Shown: piece after piece, positions 8,871-16,546 of the stretch
Numbering within the stretch: position 1 is the first letter of the stretch
Layout: every line of letters starts with the position of its first letter
Virus record (IMG/VR): IMGVR_UViG_3300034073_004742
Coordinates: 1 to 64,000 of that record
DNA length: 64,000 nt
From: a virus
Direction: 5' to 3' (one strand)
Translations under genes and position numbers: made by a program
Notes under the pieces: model-generated
The model's input: the letters and a program-made list of their open reading frames with translations, nothing else
Database searches by the model: none
What the model was told of the DNA's origin: nothing

Positions 8871-10293
8871 TAACGATAAATCCTTTGTCTGTGTTAGTAT
8901 TATTATTTACTAATTCCAATCTTGTCTTACCTTCTTCAATTTTTGCACACCAGCCCTTCATGTGACAATTAATATAGTCATTGTCGTCTAGACCTCCACC
9001 GTGTCTACTAATAATAGGAACAAGTTTTCTATTACCATTAGTCGGTCCGTCTTCGGCAATCTCTTCGTCGCTTTTTCTTTTGAAAATAGTAAAATTGCTA
9101 CATAACCATATTATACGATCAGAGCCGCTGGCGGTATCTGTGGTTTCTTTTGTTATACCATCCCTATTTAATTGTATAAAACCAAGAATAGGAACTTTAT
9201 ATCTGACAGCAAAATTATGTAAGCTTGTCATCATAAAACCTAAAACCTGATACTCTTTCATATCCTGAGATATTCCTGCACTATCCATTAGTTTTAGATA
9301 ATCATAAACAATAACGCAGTCTTTGGCTGTTCCATCTGGGTGTAGCCCAACCTCTTTAACCAACCATCTTCTCATGATAGCCAATTGTTCTTCAAATGGT
9401 TTACCAGCGATTGACTTGTAATACAGTCTAACATCTTTAAGTTCTTTTTGAGCCGTTTGTAATCTATTATTTTTATCCGGAGACTCAAATGCTTTACCGG
9501 TTTCTATACTTGAAATCTCTATTTCTGTCATCATGGCCAAAACCCTATTAAGATGATCGTCTGTGCTCATCTCGGTGTCCATATTTAATACTGGCACTTT
9601 GACATTTTTTGCTATGTGTAAACCAATATTATCTGCTAGCAGAGTCTTACCAGTTTTTGGTCTTGCAGCTATAATACTTACTGATCCTTTTCTAAGACCA
9701 CCACCTATAGCATTGTCATAAACATGAAATCCTGTAGATATGCCAACTTGATCAATGGGATTTTCTTTGATATTATTGATATAATCATCAACGATATTTG
9801 CTATACAAACAGGATTATTGTCGGTATCATTTAGCAGTGTTGAGAAATTGAAGATACTATCTTCTGCTAATCCTATAATCGACGATATTGGTTCGGCACC
9901 GGTTATATCTAATAATTTTTCTTTTGCTTCTTCTAGTTGATCTCTAAGTAATCTAGCTATTTGTAGTTTTCTAATTTTAGCTGCAAATTTTCTAACATTT
10001 TCTAGATTAACCGGAAAATCTATAATAGCTTTTAAATGTTGAGTCTCATTTTTTTGAGATAAAATATGACCAAAATTTAATGATTGAGCAACAGATAGTA
10101 TTGAGGCTATATCTATAGAAGGACTATGATCTTTTTCACATATTTCTTTTATTACTTGATATATCATTATATTACTATCAACAGTAAATGTTGATGGCTG
10201 TATAATATCCGCAATATCTAAGTATGCATTTTCACCGTATTTGCATATTCCAGACAATACCGCTCTTTCTGCGGCAGGATCACAAAGTATCAT
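8827..10293 (-). CDS. dnaB: Replicative DNA helicase (DnaB family)
   Basis: A 488-residue hexameric-type helicase. The first 130 residues look like the DnaB N-terminal helical domain (DPAAERAVLSGI). The RecA-like motor follows, with Walker A AARPKTGKTLL near residue 208, a PVLNMDTEMS segment, and CVIVYDYLKLM as Walker B. GFIQLNRDG and the Arg-rich SRHGGG loop complete the family pattern. It unwinds DNA ahead of the phage polymerase and lies next to the primase. The C-terminal tail is acidic (DENNNDDQE). No intein is visible at the P-loop, a common insertion site. Confidence 0.93.
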   Translation of the reverse strand: MILCDPAAERAVLSGICKYGENAYLDIADIIQPSTFTVDSNIMIYQVIKEICEKDHSPSIDIASILSVAQSLNFGHILSQKNETQHLKAIIDFPVNLENVRKFAAKIRKLQIARLLRDQLEEAKEKLLDITGAEPISSIIGLAEDSIFNFSTLLNDTDNNPVCIANIVDDYINNIKENPIDQVGISTGFHVYDNAIGGGLRKGSVSIIAARPKTGKTLLADNIGLHIAKNVKVPVLNMDTEMSTDDHLNRVLAMMTEIEISSIETGKAFESPDKNNRLQTAQKELKDVRLYYKSIAGKPFEEQLAIMRRWLVKEVGLHPDGTAKDCVIVYDYLKLMDSAGISQDMKEYQVLGFMMTSLHNFAVRYKVPILGFIQLNRDGITKETTDTASGSDRIIWLCSNFTIFKRKSDEEIAEDGPTNGNRKLVPIISRHGGGLDDNDYINCHMKGWCAKIEEGKTRLELVNNNTNTDKGFIVNDENNNDDQEIPFV

Positions 10294-10296
10294 TTT

Positions 10297-10698
10297 TCAT
10301 CCAGCGTTTGTTGAACAGTTATTACATTTATAGCGAGAAGGACTATCATGCACAAGGGCCGGATTTATATTTTCTGTTTTTCCACATACTCTGCATTTCA
10401 CAGATATCGGCTCGTATTCTCTTGTTCGTGCAACTGGTGGATGTTTTGCTAATTTTTCATCTATTAGATTATCATCTTTGTGCATATGAAACTCACTCAT
10501 TTTTTCAAATTTATTACCAGACTGTGCTGGAAGTCTTTTATTTTTAGTACGGATACTATTTGTTAGTTGAGTATCTTCGCTCTCGACAGAGGAAATCTCT
10601 TCTTTTGTTTCAGCTTTTTCGTCTGGTAACAAAGACTGAAGTACGGTAATTAAATTTTTTATTTGTTCTGGGTTGTTTAATAAATCTTTAAGATCCAT
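10297..10698 (-). CDS. Hypothetical protein with C-terminal zinc ribbon
   Basis: A 133-residue protein whose last 35 residues contain CRVCGK...YKCNNC, a four-Cys zinc-ribbon pattern. The middle is charged and probably flexible. It lies immediately upstream of dnaB and overlaps the gene before it, so it belongs to the replication operon. It could be a helicase loader or a single-strand-binding accessory factor, but nothing in the sequence proves this. Confidence 0.6.
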   Translation of the reverse strand: MDLKDLLNNPEQIKNLITVLQSLLPDEKAETKEEISSVESEDTQLTNSIRTKNKRLPAQSGNKFEKMSEFHMHKDDNLIDEKLAKHPPVARTREYEPISVKCRVCGKTENINPALVHDSPSRYKCNNCSTNAG

Positions 10699-11179
10699 GT
10701 TTACTTTTACTCTTTTGGATGGAAATCATAACATCAGATAAGTTTTTTATACTATTAGCAAGATATTGCAATCTATCACTACGTTGTTTTGCATATTTTT
10801 TTATACTATTCAATCCATTAGCTTTTTCATTATGTTTAATAGCCTGTATTGATTTTTCAATATAACCATATCCTTTATAGTTATTAATATCGTCTGCTAT
10901 AACTTCTTTTATATTTTCGTCCGCCCAGTTATATCTTGCTATTTCTCTATTTAAACTACGTTGTACATAGAAAGAGAATTGGGATAATCTATATGATATT
11001 TGCGCACAATCTTCTGGACTTAATTTCTCTATTTCATCTCTGTTCATTGATGTATATTTATTAATTTCTTCCGATGGTATAATACTAGCAGAGAATTCCG
11101 ATAAACCTATAGAATTTTCGTATTCGTCTAAGATTTTATCCCAATACTGTAATTCTTCTTTAGATGATTTGCTGTTCAT
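10688..11179 (-). CDS. Helical hypothetical protein, possibly a recombination mediator
   Basis: A 163-residue, mostly helical, charged protein with no signal peptide. Its size, helical pattern and place between recA/uvsX and dnaB recall T4 UvsY, but I see no diagnostic motif, so the name is only a suggestion. It overlaps its neighbours by 11 and 20 bases, which supports it as a real gene in the replication operon. Confidence 0.5.
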   Translation of the reverse strand: MNSKSSKEELQYWDKILDEYENSIGLSEFSASIIPSEEINKYTSMNRDEIEKLSPEDCAQISYRLSQFSFYVQRSLNREIARYNWADENIKEVIADDINNYKGYGYIEKSIQAIKHNEKANGLNSIKKYAKQRSDRLQYLANSIKNLSDVMISIQKSKSKHGS

Positions 11180-11579
11180 GATTTATTCTTTGTGTCCATT
11201 GATCTATATTTTCATGATATGGTAATTCTATGTATCTTATATTATTAATATTGCACCATTCTGATTTTTCTCTATCTTTTTTTTGAGCTTTAAGAAAACT
11301 CATCATGTTACCATGATAATATGGCACATACTTATAGTGTTGTTCTCCATGAACCTCAACACACCATTTTAATAGTGGTAGATAAAAATCTAAATATGCT
11401 ATTTGGCCTTTTCTTATTGGTATCAAAACTTCTTCCAAGATTTGTAGTGTTGGATGAAGAGAAATTAATAGGTTTCTTGCCTGCAAATGGTATGACGACT
11501 TATTCTGTATTTTACCTTTCGAAACGTAACCTGTCAAGGCCCAAGAAACAACTTCTCCATCCAAATTAGTTATATTCAT
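11160..11579 (-). CDS. Vsr/DUF559-like PD-(D/E)XK endonuclease
   Basis: A 139-residue protein with YLDFYLP, VEVHGEQHY and a C-terminal RYIELPYHE segment. This D...ExHG arrangement followed by a basic helix (KKDREK) matches very-short-patch-repair-like and DUF559 endonucleases. Phages use such enzymes as free-standing homing or recombination nucleases. Its ATG overlaps the recA stop region, so it is co-translated with the recombinase; a role in recombination or repair is inferred from that. Confidence 0.7.
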   Translation of the reverse strand: MNITNLDGEVVSWALTGYVSKGKIQNKSSYHLQARNLLISLHPTLQILEEVLIPIRKGQIAYLDFYLPLLKWCVEVHGEQHYKYVPYYHGNMMSFLKAQKKDREKSEWCNINNIRYIELPYHENIDQWTQRINHEQQII

Positions 11580-12592
11580 TACTTTTTAATACCCAACAGG
11601 CTTTTAACAGAATCTTCGACCTCTTTTGCTATTTCTGGATTTTCCATCAAAAATATTCTGGTTTTTTCTGCTCCTTGAAATTTATGAGAGTCTTTGCTGG
11701 TTTTGATGGTATACCATGCTCCACCTTTATTTATAACTCCGACGTCCGAGGCCAAATTAACAAGCTCTGTGAGCTTATCTATACCTTCGTTATACCGAAT
11801 AAAGCTTTTTGCTACTCCTCCAGGAGGACCGAGAGCAGAACAAATAACTTGCCATTCAACCTCTTGGCCTATCTGAGTATCGTCTGCTCCTAAAGACCAT
11901 GGTTTAGAACTTTTTGCTCGTAGTTTAATATCGGTTTGATACGCGATACCTTGACCGCTTTTCTCCTTAAATTCTGCCCCGTATCCTGTTGGATTACCCA
12001 TCAAATGAGTAATCCCAATCACAATATTTTTATTTACAGGAATAACATTAGAAACTTTTCTACAGAATTTAGCTAATAATTTTGCACCGTCTGCTCTTTG
12101 CATTTTATCCATATCGCTGGTGATTTCAGCTTCTGTGCATAGCGCAGAATAAGAGTCGATGATTACTATCGAGCCAGGAATTTCATTAATAATTCTTTCT
12201 GCTATTTGTAGATATTCTTCAGCATGTAAAATCTTACCCTGTTGAGATCCTATAATATGAAATCGAGTTAAATCTAATCCTTTAATACCCAATAAATCTC
12301 TTTGTTTTAGTCTACCTTCAATATTTAGGTAGTACACTTCTCTGGGATTTTTTAGATCTCCTTGGTATTCTGGTTTTTGTGCTGTGGTGGCAAAGTCTAG
12401 TGAGGATAAAGTTTTTCCACATTTAGGTTGTCCTGTAAATATCACAAAACTACCTTCTGGTATTCCTCCGCCTAGAACTATATCCAGAGCAGGACTAATA
12501 GGAATAGTGAGTATCTTTTTTTCTACCAGTGAATTACCTGATAATATAATATCGTCTCCAAAATTTTTAATTATATCTTCTTTAAGACTCAT
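11579..12592 (-). CDS. RecA/UvsX-like recombinase
   Basis: The 337-residue protein has the RecA core: PISPALDIVLGGGIPEG, Walker A FTGQPKCGKTLSS near residue 53, IVIIDSYSAL as Walker B and GITHLMGNPTG as the L1-adjacent segment. It lacks the long C-terminal domain of bacterial RecA, as in phage UvsX-like proteins. It would form filaments on single-stranded DNA for strand exchange and recombination-dependent replication. It overlaps the small genes on both sides. Confidence 0.9.
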   Translation of the reverse strand: MSLKEDIIKNFGDDIILSGNSLVEKKILTIPISPALDIVLGGGIPEGSFVIFTGQPKCGKTLSSLDFATTAQKPEYQGDLKNPREVYYLNIEGRLKQRDLLGIKGLDLTRFHIIGSQQGKILHAEEYLQIAERIINEIPGSIVIIDSYSALCTEAEITSDMDKMQRADGAKLLAKFCRKVSNVIPVNKNIVIGITHLMGNPTGYGAEFKEKSGQGIAYQTDIKLRAKSSKPWSLGADDTQIGQEVEWQVICSALGPPGGVAKSFIRYNEGIDKLTELVNLASDVGVINKGGAWYTIKTSKDSHKFQGAEKTRIFLMENPEIAKEVEDSVKSLLGIKK

Positions 12593-13004
12593 TATCTATA
12601 TCCTCTAGTTTTGAAAGTATATTATTAGATTTTTTATGATTGTTTGTTTTATATTTTTTATGAGATGATCTGTCTATATCTTTTGAAAATTCTTTGTTTT
12701 GTGAATCTAAGATTTTCTGATGATGTTCTATAATAGGTTTGAGCATGGGCGCTCGCAACGAATAAGTATTCACGGTTTTGCTATCTTGTAAGGCTTTTAC
12801 TATAGCCAAAGGATTATATTGTTTGACTAACTTATTTGCTGTTGCAATCTGATTTCTATAAAAAGCAGACCATTCTTTATTTAGCCAAAATTTATAGTGA
12901 ATATCTTTTTTGTCAAGTTTTGCCTTTTTTTCACAAATAATTTCTGTGATATATTGGGCAGCAGATACTTCCTTATTATTGGAGTATCTAGATATGAATT
13001 TCAT
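12582..13004 (-). CDS. Hypothetical basic protein
   Basis: A 140-residue Lys-rich protein with no recognised domain. The central part is helical (WLNKEWSAFYRNQIATANKL), and the C-terminal third is a low-complexity basic stretch ending EDIDNES. It overlaps recA by 11 bases and the preceding gene by four. A DNA-binding accessory role is possible but unsupported. Confidence 0.5.
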   Translation of the reverse strand: MKFISRYSNNKEVSAAQYITEIICEKKAKLDKKDIHYKFWLNKEWSAFYRNQIATANKLVKQYNPLAIVKALQDSKTVNTYSLRAPMLKPIIEHHQKILDSQNKEFSKDIDRSSHKKYKTNNHKKSNNILSKLEDIDNES

Positions 13005-13315
13005 TTGGTGAACGGTTTGAATATATGGTCTGGTGACTTTTGCGGATTAGACAATTTTGATCTGTTATGGTCGTTCATCATAGATGCTTCTTGTGTCATA
13101 ATAGCAACGGTGTTATTTTTTTTAACAGCAGTTTTTGTTATCATCAAATCTTTAGCTGTTGGTTGTTGATTCACTTTTATCAGATTTTCTGATTCTATCA
13201 CCGATTGTACGCTCTCAACAGATAAATTAGTTTCAGAAGCTATTTGTTCTGTTGTAAAATTCTGAGAAAATAAATATTTGATAGCGTAAATATTATTTTT
13301 TGATATTTTTGCCAT
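13001..13315 (-). CDS. Small helix-turn-helix protein
   Basis: I choose the ATG at 13315 (104 residues) because GAGAGGAT lies just upstream and the stop of the preceding gene overlaps it as TAATG. The sequence NFTTEQIASETNLSVESVQ near residue 17 fits a helix-turn-helix. The rest is basic and unstructured. It may bind DNA as a phage regulator or as part of a replication complex; no target is visible. Confidence 0.55.
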   Translation of the reverse strand: MAKISKNNIYAIKYLFSQNFTTEQIASETNLSVESVQSVIESENLIKVNQQPTAKDLMITKTAVKKNNTVAIMTQEASMMNDHNRSKLSNPQKSPDHIFKPFTK

Positions 13316-13707
13316 TACATCCTCTCTCTTTCTGCTTTGATAAGCCAAGCTGAATTGCCTGTTAATAAAAAATTTAGATAAAATGAAAATGTGATAGAGT
13401 TTACAGATACAAATTTACTAGCTGGTCTTACAACATTATGTAGAAAACTGTAGCTTTGTTCTCTGTCTAATTTTGATATTGGATTAAATAATTGATTATT
13501 ATTTGAAACTTTTATTTGATAAAACGCATTATTGTCTTTATACAAGATTTTGGCCAATGTATTAGAATTCTCAGAAATAGTTCTGCCATAATTATTATCA
13601 TCTATAAAATCAGCATACTCTTTTTGACAAAAATATTGATTTTGTAATATTTTTTTTGTATTTGTGTCTTGTTTAAAAATGAAATTTTCAGTTATATTTT
13701 GATCCAT
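13315..13707 (-). CDS. Hypothetical protein, paralogue of 14405-14812
   Basis: A 130-residue protein of unknown function. Its second half resembles that of the gene at 14405-14812: both share an (L/I)FNP...S(Y/L)SF(L/I) core and end with a WL(I/K)(K/D)A(E/Q)R stretch. The two are separated by only two small genes, so this looks like a local duplication. No catalytic motif is evident. Confidence 0.5.
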   Translation of the reverse strand: MDQNITENFIFKQDTNTKKILQNQYFCQKEYADFIDDNNYGRTISENSNTLAKILYKDNNAFYQIKVSNNNQLFNPISKLDREQSYSFLHNVVRPASKFVSVNSITFSFYLNFLLTGNSAWLIKAERERM

Positions 13708-14056
13708 TGACTTCTGCTTTCTCTGCTGATGTTAGCATACAGTTTTCTAGGTAATTAAAAAATATTTTTACATATTCATTATGGTCGTTTCCAGATGGCA
13801 CCGGTATAAAATAATTATTAGCATAAACGTTTCTGTGTTCTGGAAATTCGGAGCCTTCTATATTTTCCATAATATTTGCTGTCATATTTATGAATATTTC
13901 GTATTGAGCATTGGTTTGTTTTCTAATTTTATTTATATCGTCAAAAATATACTTATATTCTGATAGATTTACAGACTCTTCATCTGTTATTTGTTTTATT
14001 TGGTTTCTTAAAAAGTCTGCATAGTCAGTACCAGATGGTAAGGGCTGATTATCCAT
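13688..14056 (-). CDS. Hypothetical protein
   Basis: A 122-residue acidic, mainly helical protein with no motif I recognise. It starts MDNQPLPSGTDYADFL and overlaps the following gene by 20 bases. It lies within a run of small early-type genes between phoH and recA. Confidence 0.45.
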   Translation of the reverse strand: MDNQPLPSGTDYADFLRNQIKQITDEESVNLSEYKYIFDDINKIRKQTNAQYEIFINMTANIMENIEGSEFPEHRNVYANNYFIPVPSGNDHNEYVKIFFNYLENCMLTSAEKAEVNGSKYN

Positions 14057-14059
14057 ATG

Positions 14060-14401
14060 TTAAGTCCATTTCGTTTTTGGTGGTTTTTTTATTCTATTCA
14101 TACCTTTTGGTAAAACATTATCATTTGTTGATTTATATGAATTATGTTTTGAATAAAGAGTTTGTTTTTGGTCATCGCTCAGTCTGTCTCTATTCCTATT
14201 AGCTAAATCCCCGATGGTTTTTAGTTCACTATCATGTTTTTTAATAGATCCTTGAATGCTTGATACATCATCAGCATAACTTCTTTCTGTTTGTTTACTA
14301 TTACACAAACTACATTTTGGAGAAGCTATATAGTCTTTAATATAAAAAAATAGTTCAAATTTTTTGGAACAGGAGTTGCATATGTATGTGTAGGTCGGCA
14401 T
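14060..14401 (-). CDS. FmdB-type zinc-ribbon protein
   Basis: A 113-residue protein beginning MPTYTYICNSCSKKFE, with a second pair CSLCNSKQ near residue 31. Two CxxC pairs right at the N-terminus are the pattern of the FmdB/CxxC regulatory zinc ribbon. The C-terminal 70 residues are polar and probably disordered. Phages often carry such short zinc ribbons; function is unknown, with transcriptional regulation the usual guess. Confidence 0.65.
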   Translation of the reverse strand: MPTYTYICNSCSKKFELFFYIKDYIASPKCSLCNSKQTERSYADDVSSIQGSIKKHDSELKTIGDLANRNRDRLSDDQKQTLYSKHNSYKSTNDNVLPKGMNRIKKPPKTKWT

Positions 14402-14404
14402 GAT

Positions 14405-14812
14405 TTATTTTAGGTCTCTTTGAGCATCTTTTAGCCAAGATAGATTTTTTGTCTTTAGAAAAGTTATGTATTTTTGAAATACTTGTGGGGTGACCTCTTT
14501 AAAATCCCATTCGCTTTTACATATGCTATTAATAAATGATAAAGAATTTTTTTCTTCTATAGAAGATAGAATTTTCTTAGGATTGAAAATTTTTGAATTT
14601 GGATCCAATTTAATGTAATATCTACCATAAGATTTATCATTATCGGTAAAATGTTTTGGTTTTTTAGAAAATACTATTTTGGCAACAGCATTTGACATAT
14701 TCTCGTTGTTTAATCTTGGATATCCATCATCATCAAGATAGTCTTCGAGTCCTAATAAACAATAAAATTTATCTTCATTAGAAGTAGATCGATTTGTATT
14801 AAAAATAGCCAT
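14405..14812 (-). CDS. Hypothetical protein, paralogue of 13315-13707
   Basis: A 135-residue protein of unknown function, related to 13315-13707 through its C-terminal half (KIFNP... and NLSWLKDAQRD). It overlaps the HNH endonuclease gene by 14 bases. The N-terminal part mentions no known fold by eye. Confidence 0.5.
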   Translation of the reverse strand: MAIFNTNRSTSNEDKFYCLLGLEDYLDDDGYPRLNNENMSNAVAKIVFSKKPKHFTDNDKSYGRYYIKLDPNSKIFNPKKILSSIEEKNSLSFINSICKSEWDFKEVTPQVFQKYITFLKTKNLSWLKDAQRDLK

Positions 14813-15386
14813 CTATATATTTTATCCATTCTTTTTGATCTGAATCACTACTATATATAGTAGGAAGTTCTTTTGCTAGCGGCAAGTATCTTGGCTCATA
14901 AAATGGTTTTTTAGGAACATTCAGTAATTTCATATTAGCTTGTTCGGGCGTTTTATTTGATTTTTTCCTATTACATTTAACACAAGCGGTTGCTATATTT
15001 AGCCAATTAGTAGCATCCTTTTTATTAGGATGAAATTGACTTTTTGGAATAACATGATCATAAGTTAATTCGTTATGATTAAATCTTAATCCACAATACT
15101 GACAAGTATGATCGTCTCTGATAAATAGATTTTTTCTAGAAAATTTTAATGATCTATTATGAATGTTGAAATATTTTTGCGTTTTTGCCACTAATGGAAC
15201 TTTAAATTGTTTATCATTAGTTCCTTGAATATATTTGTCTTTATAATATTCAATAATTTCTATCTTAAAAGTTGGATTATCCTCATATTTTATAGACCAA
15301 ATAATAGCTTTTTGCCAACTAATAATTCTTAATGGTGAATAATCAGCATTTAATAATAAACACTTACTATTTTCTGCCTTGTTCAT
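14799..15386 (-). CDS. HNH endonuclease
   Basis: A 195-residue protein with the HNH signature: CQYCGLRF (first Cys pair), TYDHVIPKSQ (catalytic DH), NIATACVKCNRKKSN (second Cys pair). This matches the McrA/RRXRR-type HNH nucleases common in phages as homing endonucleases and found in many bacteria. The N-terminal 80 residues (LLLNADYSPLRIISWQKAI) match the usual partner domain of this family. It overlaps phoH by 20 bases. Confidence 0.88.
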   Translation of the reverse strand: MNKAENSKCLLLNADYSPLRIISWQKAIIWSIKYEDNPTFKIEIIEYYKDKYIQGTNDKQFKVPLVAKTQKYFNIHNRSLKFSRKNLFIRDDHTCQYCGLRFNHNELTYDHVIPKSQFHPNKKDATNWLNIATACVKCNRKKSNKTPEQANMKLLNVPKKPFYEPRYLPLAKELPTIYSSDSDQKEWIKYIDGYF

Positions 15387-16104
15387 AATTATCTAGTTTT
15401 GCTAAAATTTTAGCTATAATAGGATTACGAATGATATCATGATCAGTTAATGTAGCAATACCTATACCATCTACATCCGATAAATTTTTTATCATTTCAT
15501 GAAAACCGCCCTGTAAATGTCTAGCAAGATCTGATTGCGAAACATCTCCAGTTAATACCATTTTACTGTTTTGACCAATTCTTGTCAATAGCATTTTTAG
15601 TTGTTCATAGGAAGCGTTTTGGCATTCGTCTGCTACTATAAAACAATCATGAAAATTTCTTCCTCTCATAAATCCCAAAGGAACAATTTCTATCTTATTA
15701 TTTAATTTAAGAGTTGCGTTTAATGCTGGACCAATAAAATAATTTATCTCATCTTCTATAGGTAATAGATAAGGAAATAATTTTTCTTCATATTTGCCTG
15801 GAAGGTAACCTATTTTTTCTCCTGCTTCAACAACTGGTCTGGTTATTATGATTTTTTTGATTTTATCTTCTAATAAATGTTCTAAGGCTAAGCCAACAGC
15901 GCAATGAGTTTTGCCACTACCGGCACTACCTTGACAAAAAGTAATAGTATTTTCTATGATAGATCGTATATATTCTTTTTGATTTTCTGTTCTTGGCTTT
16001 AATCTATTCCTAGATGATAGTCTTGTATTATCTTGATTAAGGGGCGAATTTGTGAGATCAATGATTTTTTCTTTTCTAGTGCTACCATTTTTTTTCTTTC
16101 TCAA
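15367..16104 (-). CDS. phoH: PhoH-like ATPase
   Basis: A 245-residue P-loop ATPase with QGSAGSGKTHCA near residue 57, IITRPVVEAGEKIGYLPG, FIVADECQNA and VLTGDVSQSDL, a full match to PhoH. Phage PhoH proteins are common, but their role is debated (RNA-linked ATPase). I keep the TTG start: AAAGGG lies seven bases before it and no ATG occurs before the conserved region. A GGTGTATATT promoter-like element is upstream. Confidence 0.92.
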   Translation of the reverse strand: MRKKKNGSTRKEKIIDLTNSPLNQDNTRLSSRNRLKPRTENQKEYIRSIIENTITFCQGSAGSGKTHCAVGLALEHLLEDKIKKIIITRPVVEAGEKIGYLPGKYEEKLFPYLLPIEDEINYFIGPALNATLKLNNKIEIVPLGFMRGRNFHDCFIVADECQNASYEQLKMLLTRIGQNSKMVLTGDVSQSDLARHLQGGFHEMIKNLSDVDGIGIATLTDHDIIRNPIIAKILAKLDNYEQGRK

Positions 16105-16147
16105 GTTATGCCCTTTATAATAAGTTATATATTAATAACGACATATT

Positions 16148-16157
16148 AATATACACC
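16148..16157 (-). promoter_or_regulatory. Candidate phage promoter element (GGTGTATATT)
   Basis: On the minus strand this reads GGTGTATATT in the 58-base gap between mazG and phoH, 43 bases before the phoH start. It is one of nine matching gap elements. No clear -35 box accompanies it. Confidence 0.5.
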
Positions 16158-16162
16158 ATATA

Positions 16163-16528
16163 TCATATTACAAACGACTTAAGATCAGGAGCTTTCCATC
16201 CTTCTGGTTTTAGTACTTTGCCGTCTTCTCTCTTTTTTACTTTTCCTGTAACAGGATCCACTTTAGCAAAATTCGTTTTCATCACCTCGTCCCATGCTCC
16301 TTGGGCATTACTACCAGTGCTATTTATAGCACCTGCCGTAACCACAATAATATCTATTAAGGCATCTAGTATTTCTACTCTATCTATATTGTTGATAGCC
16401 TCCTGAAGCTCCGACACTTCTTCTTTTATAAGAGTGTGATACATATCAAATTGAGATTGATTCCACTCGCATACTGTTTGATCACAGGCTACCATAAACT
16501 TGGTTTGGTCTTCAAACACATTACCCAT
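16163..16528 (-). CDS. MazG-like nucleotide pyrophosphohydrolase
   Basis: A 121-residue all-helical protein with KEEVSELQEAI and ILDALIDIIVV, the ExxE...ExxD metal-binding pattern of MazG/PRA-PH-type NTP pyrophosphohydrolases. It would hydrolyse (d)NTPs or ppGpp-like nucleotides to monophosphates. It sits between nrdA and phoH, a typical phage arrangement. Substrate is unknown. Confidence 0.8.
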   Translation of the reverse strand: MGNVFEDQTKFMVACDQTVCEWNQSQFDMYHTLIKEEVSELQEAINNIDRVEILDALIDIIVVTAGAINSTGSNAQGAWDEVMKTNFAKVDPVTGKVKKREDGKVLKPEGWKAPDLKSFVI

Positions 16529-16546
16529 AATTTAATATCCTTTATA

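Noticed and set aside
12880-12925. TTGACA followed by TATAAA inside the gene at 12582
   Set aside because: The spacer is only about 14 bases and it lies within a well-supported coding gene.
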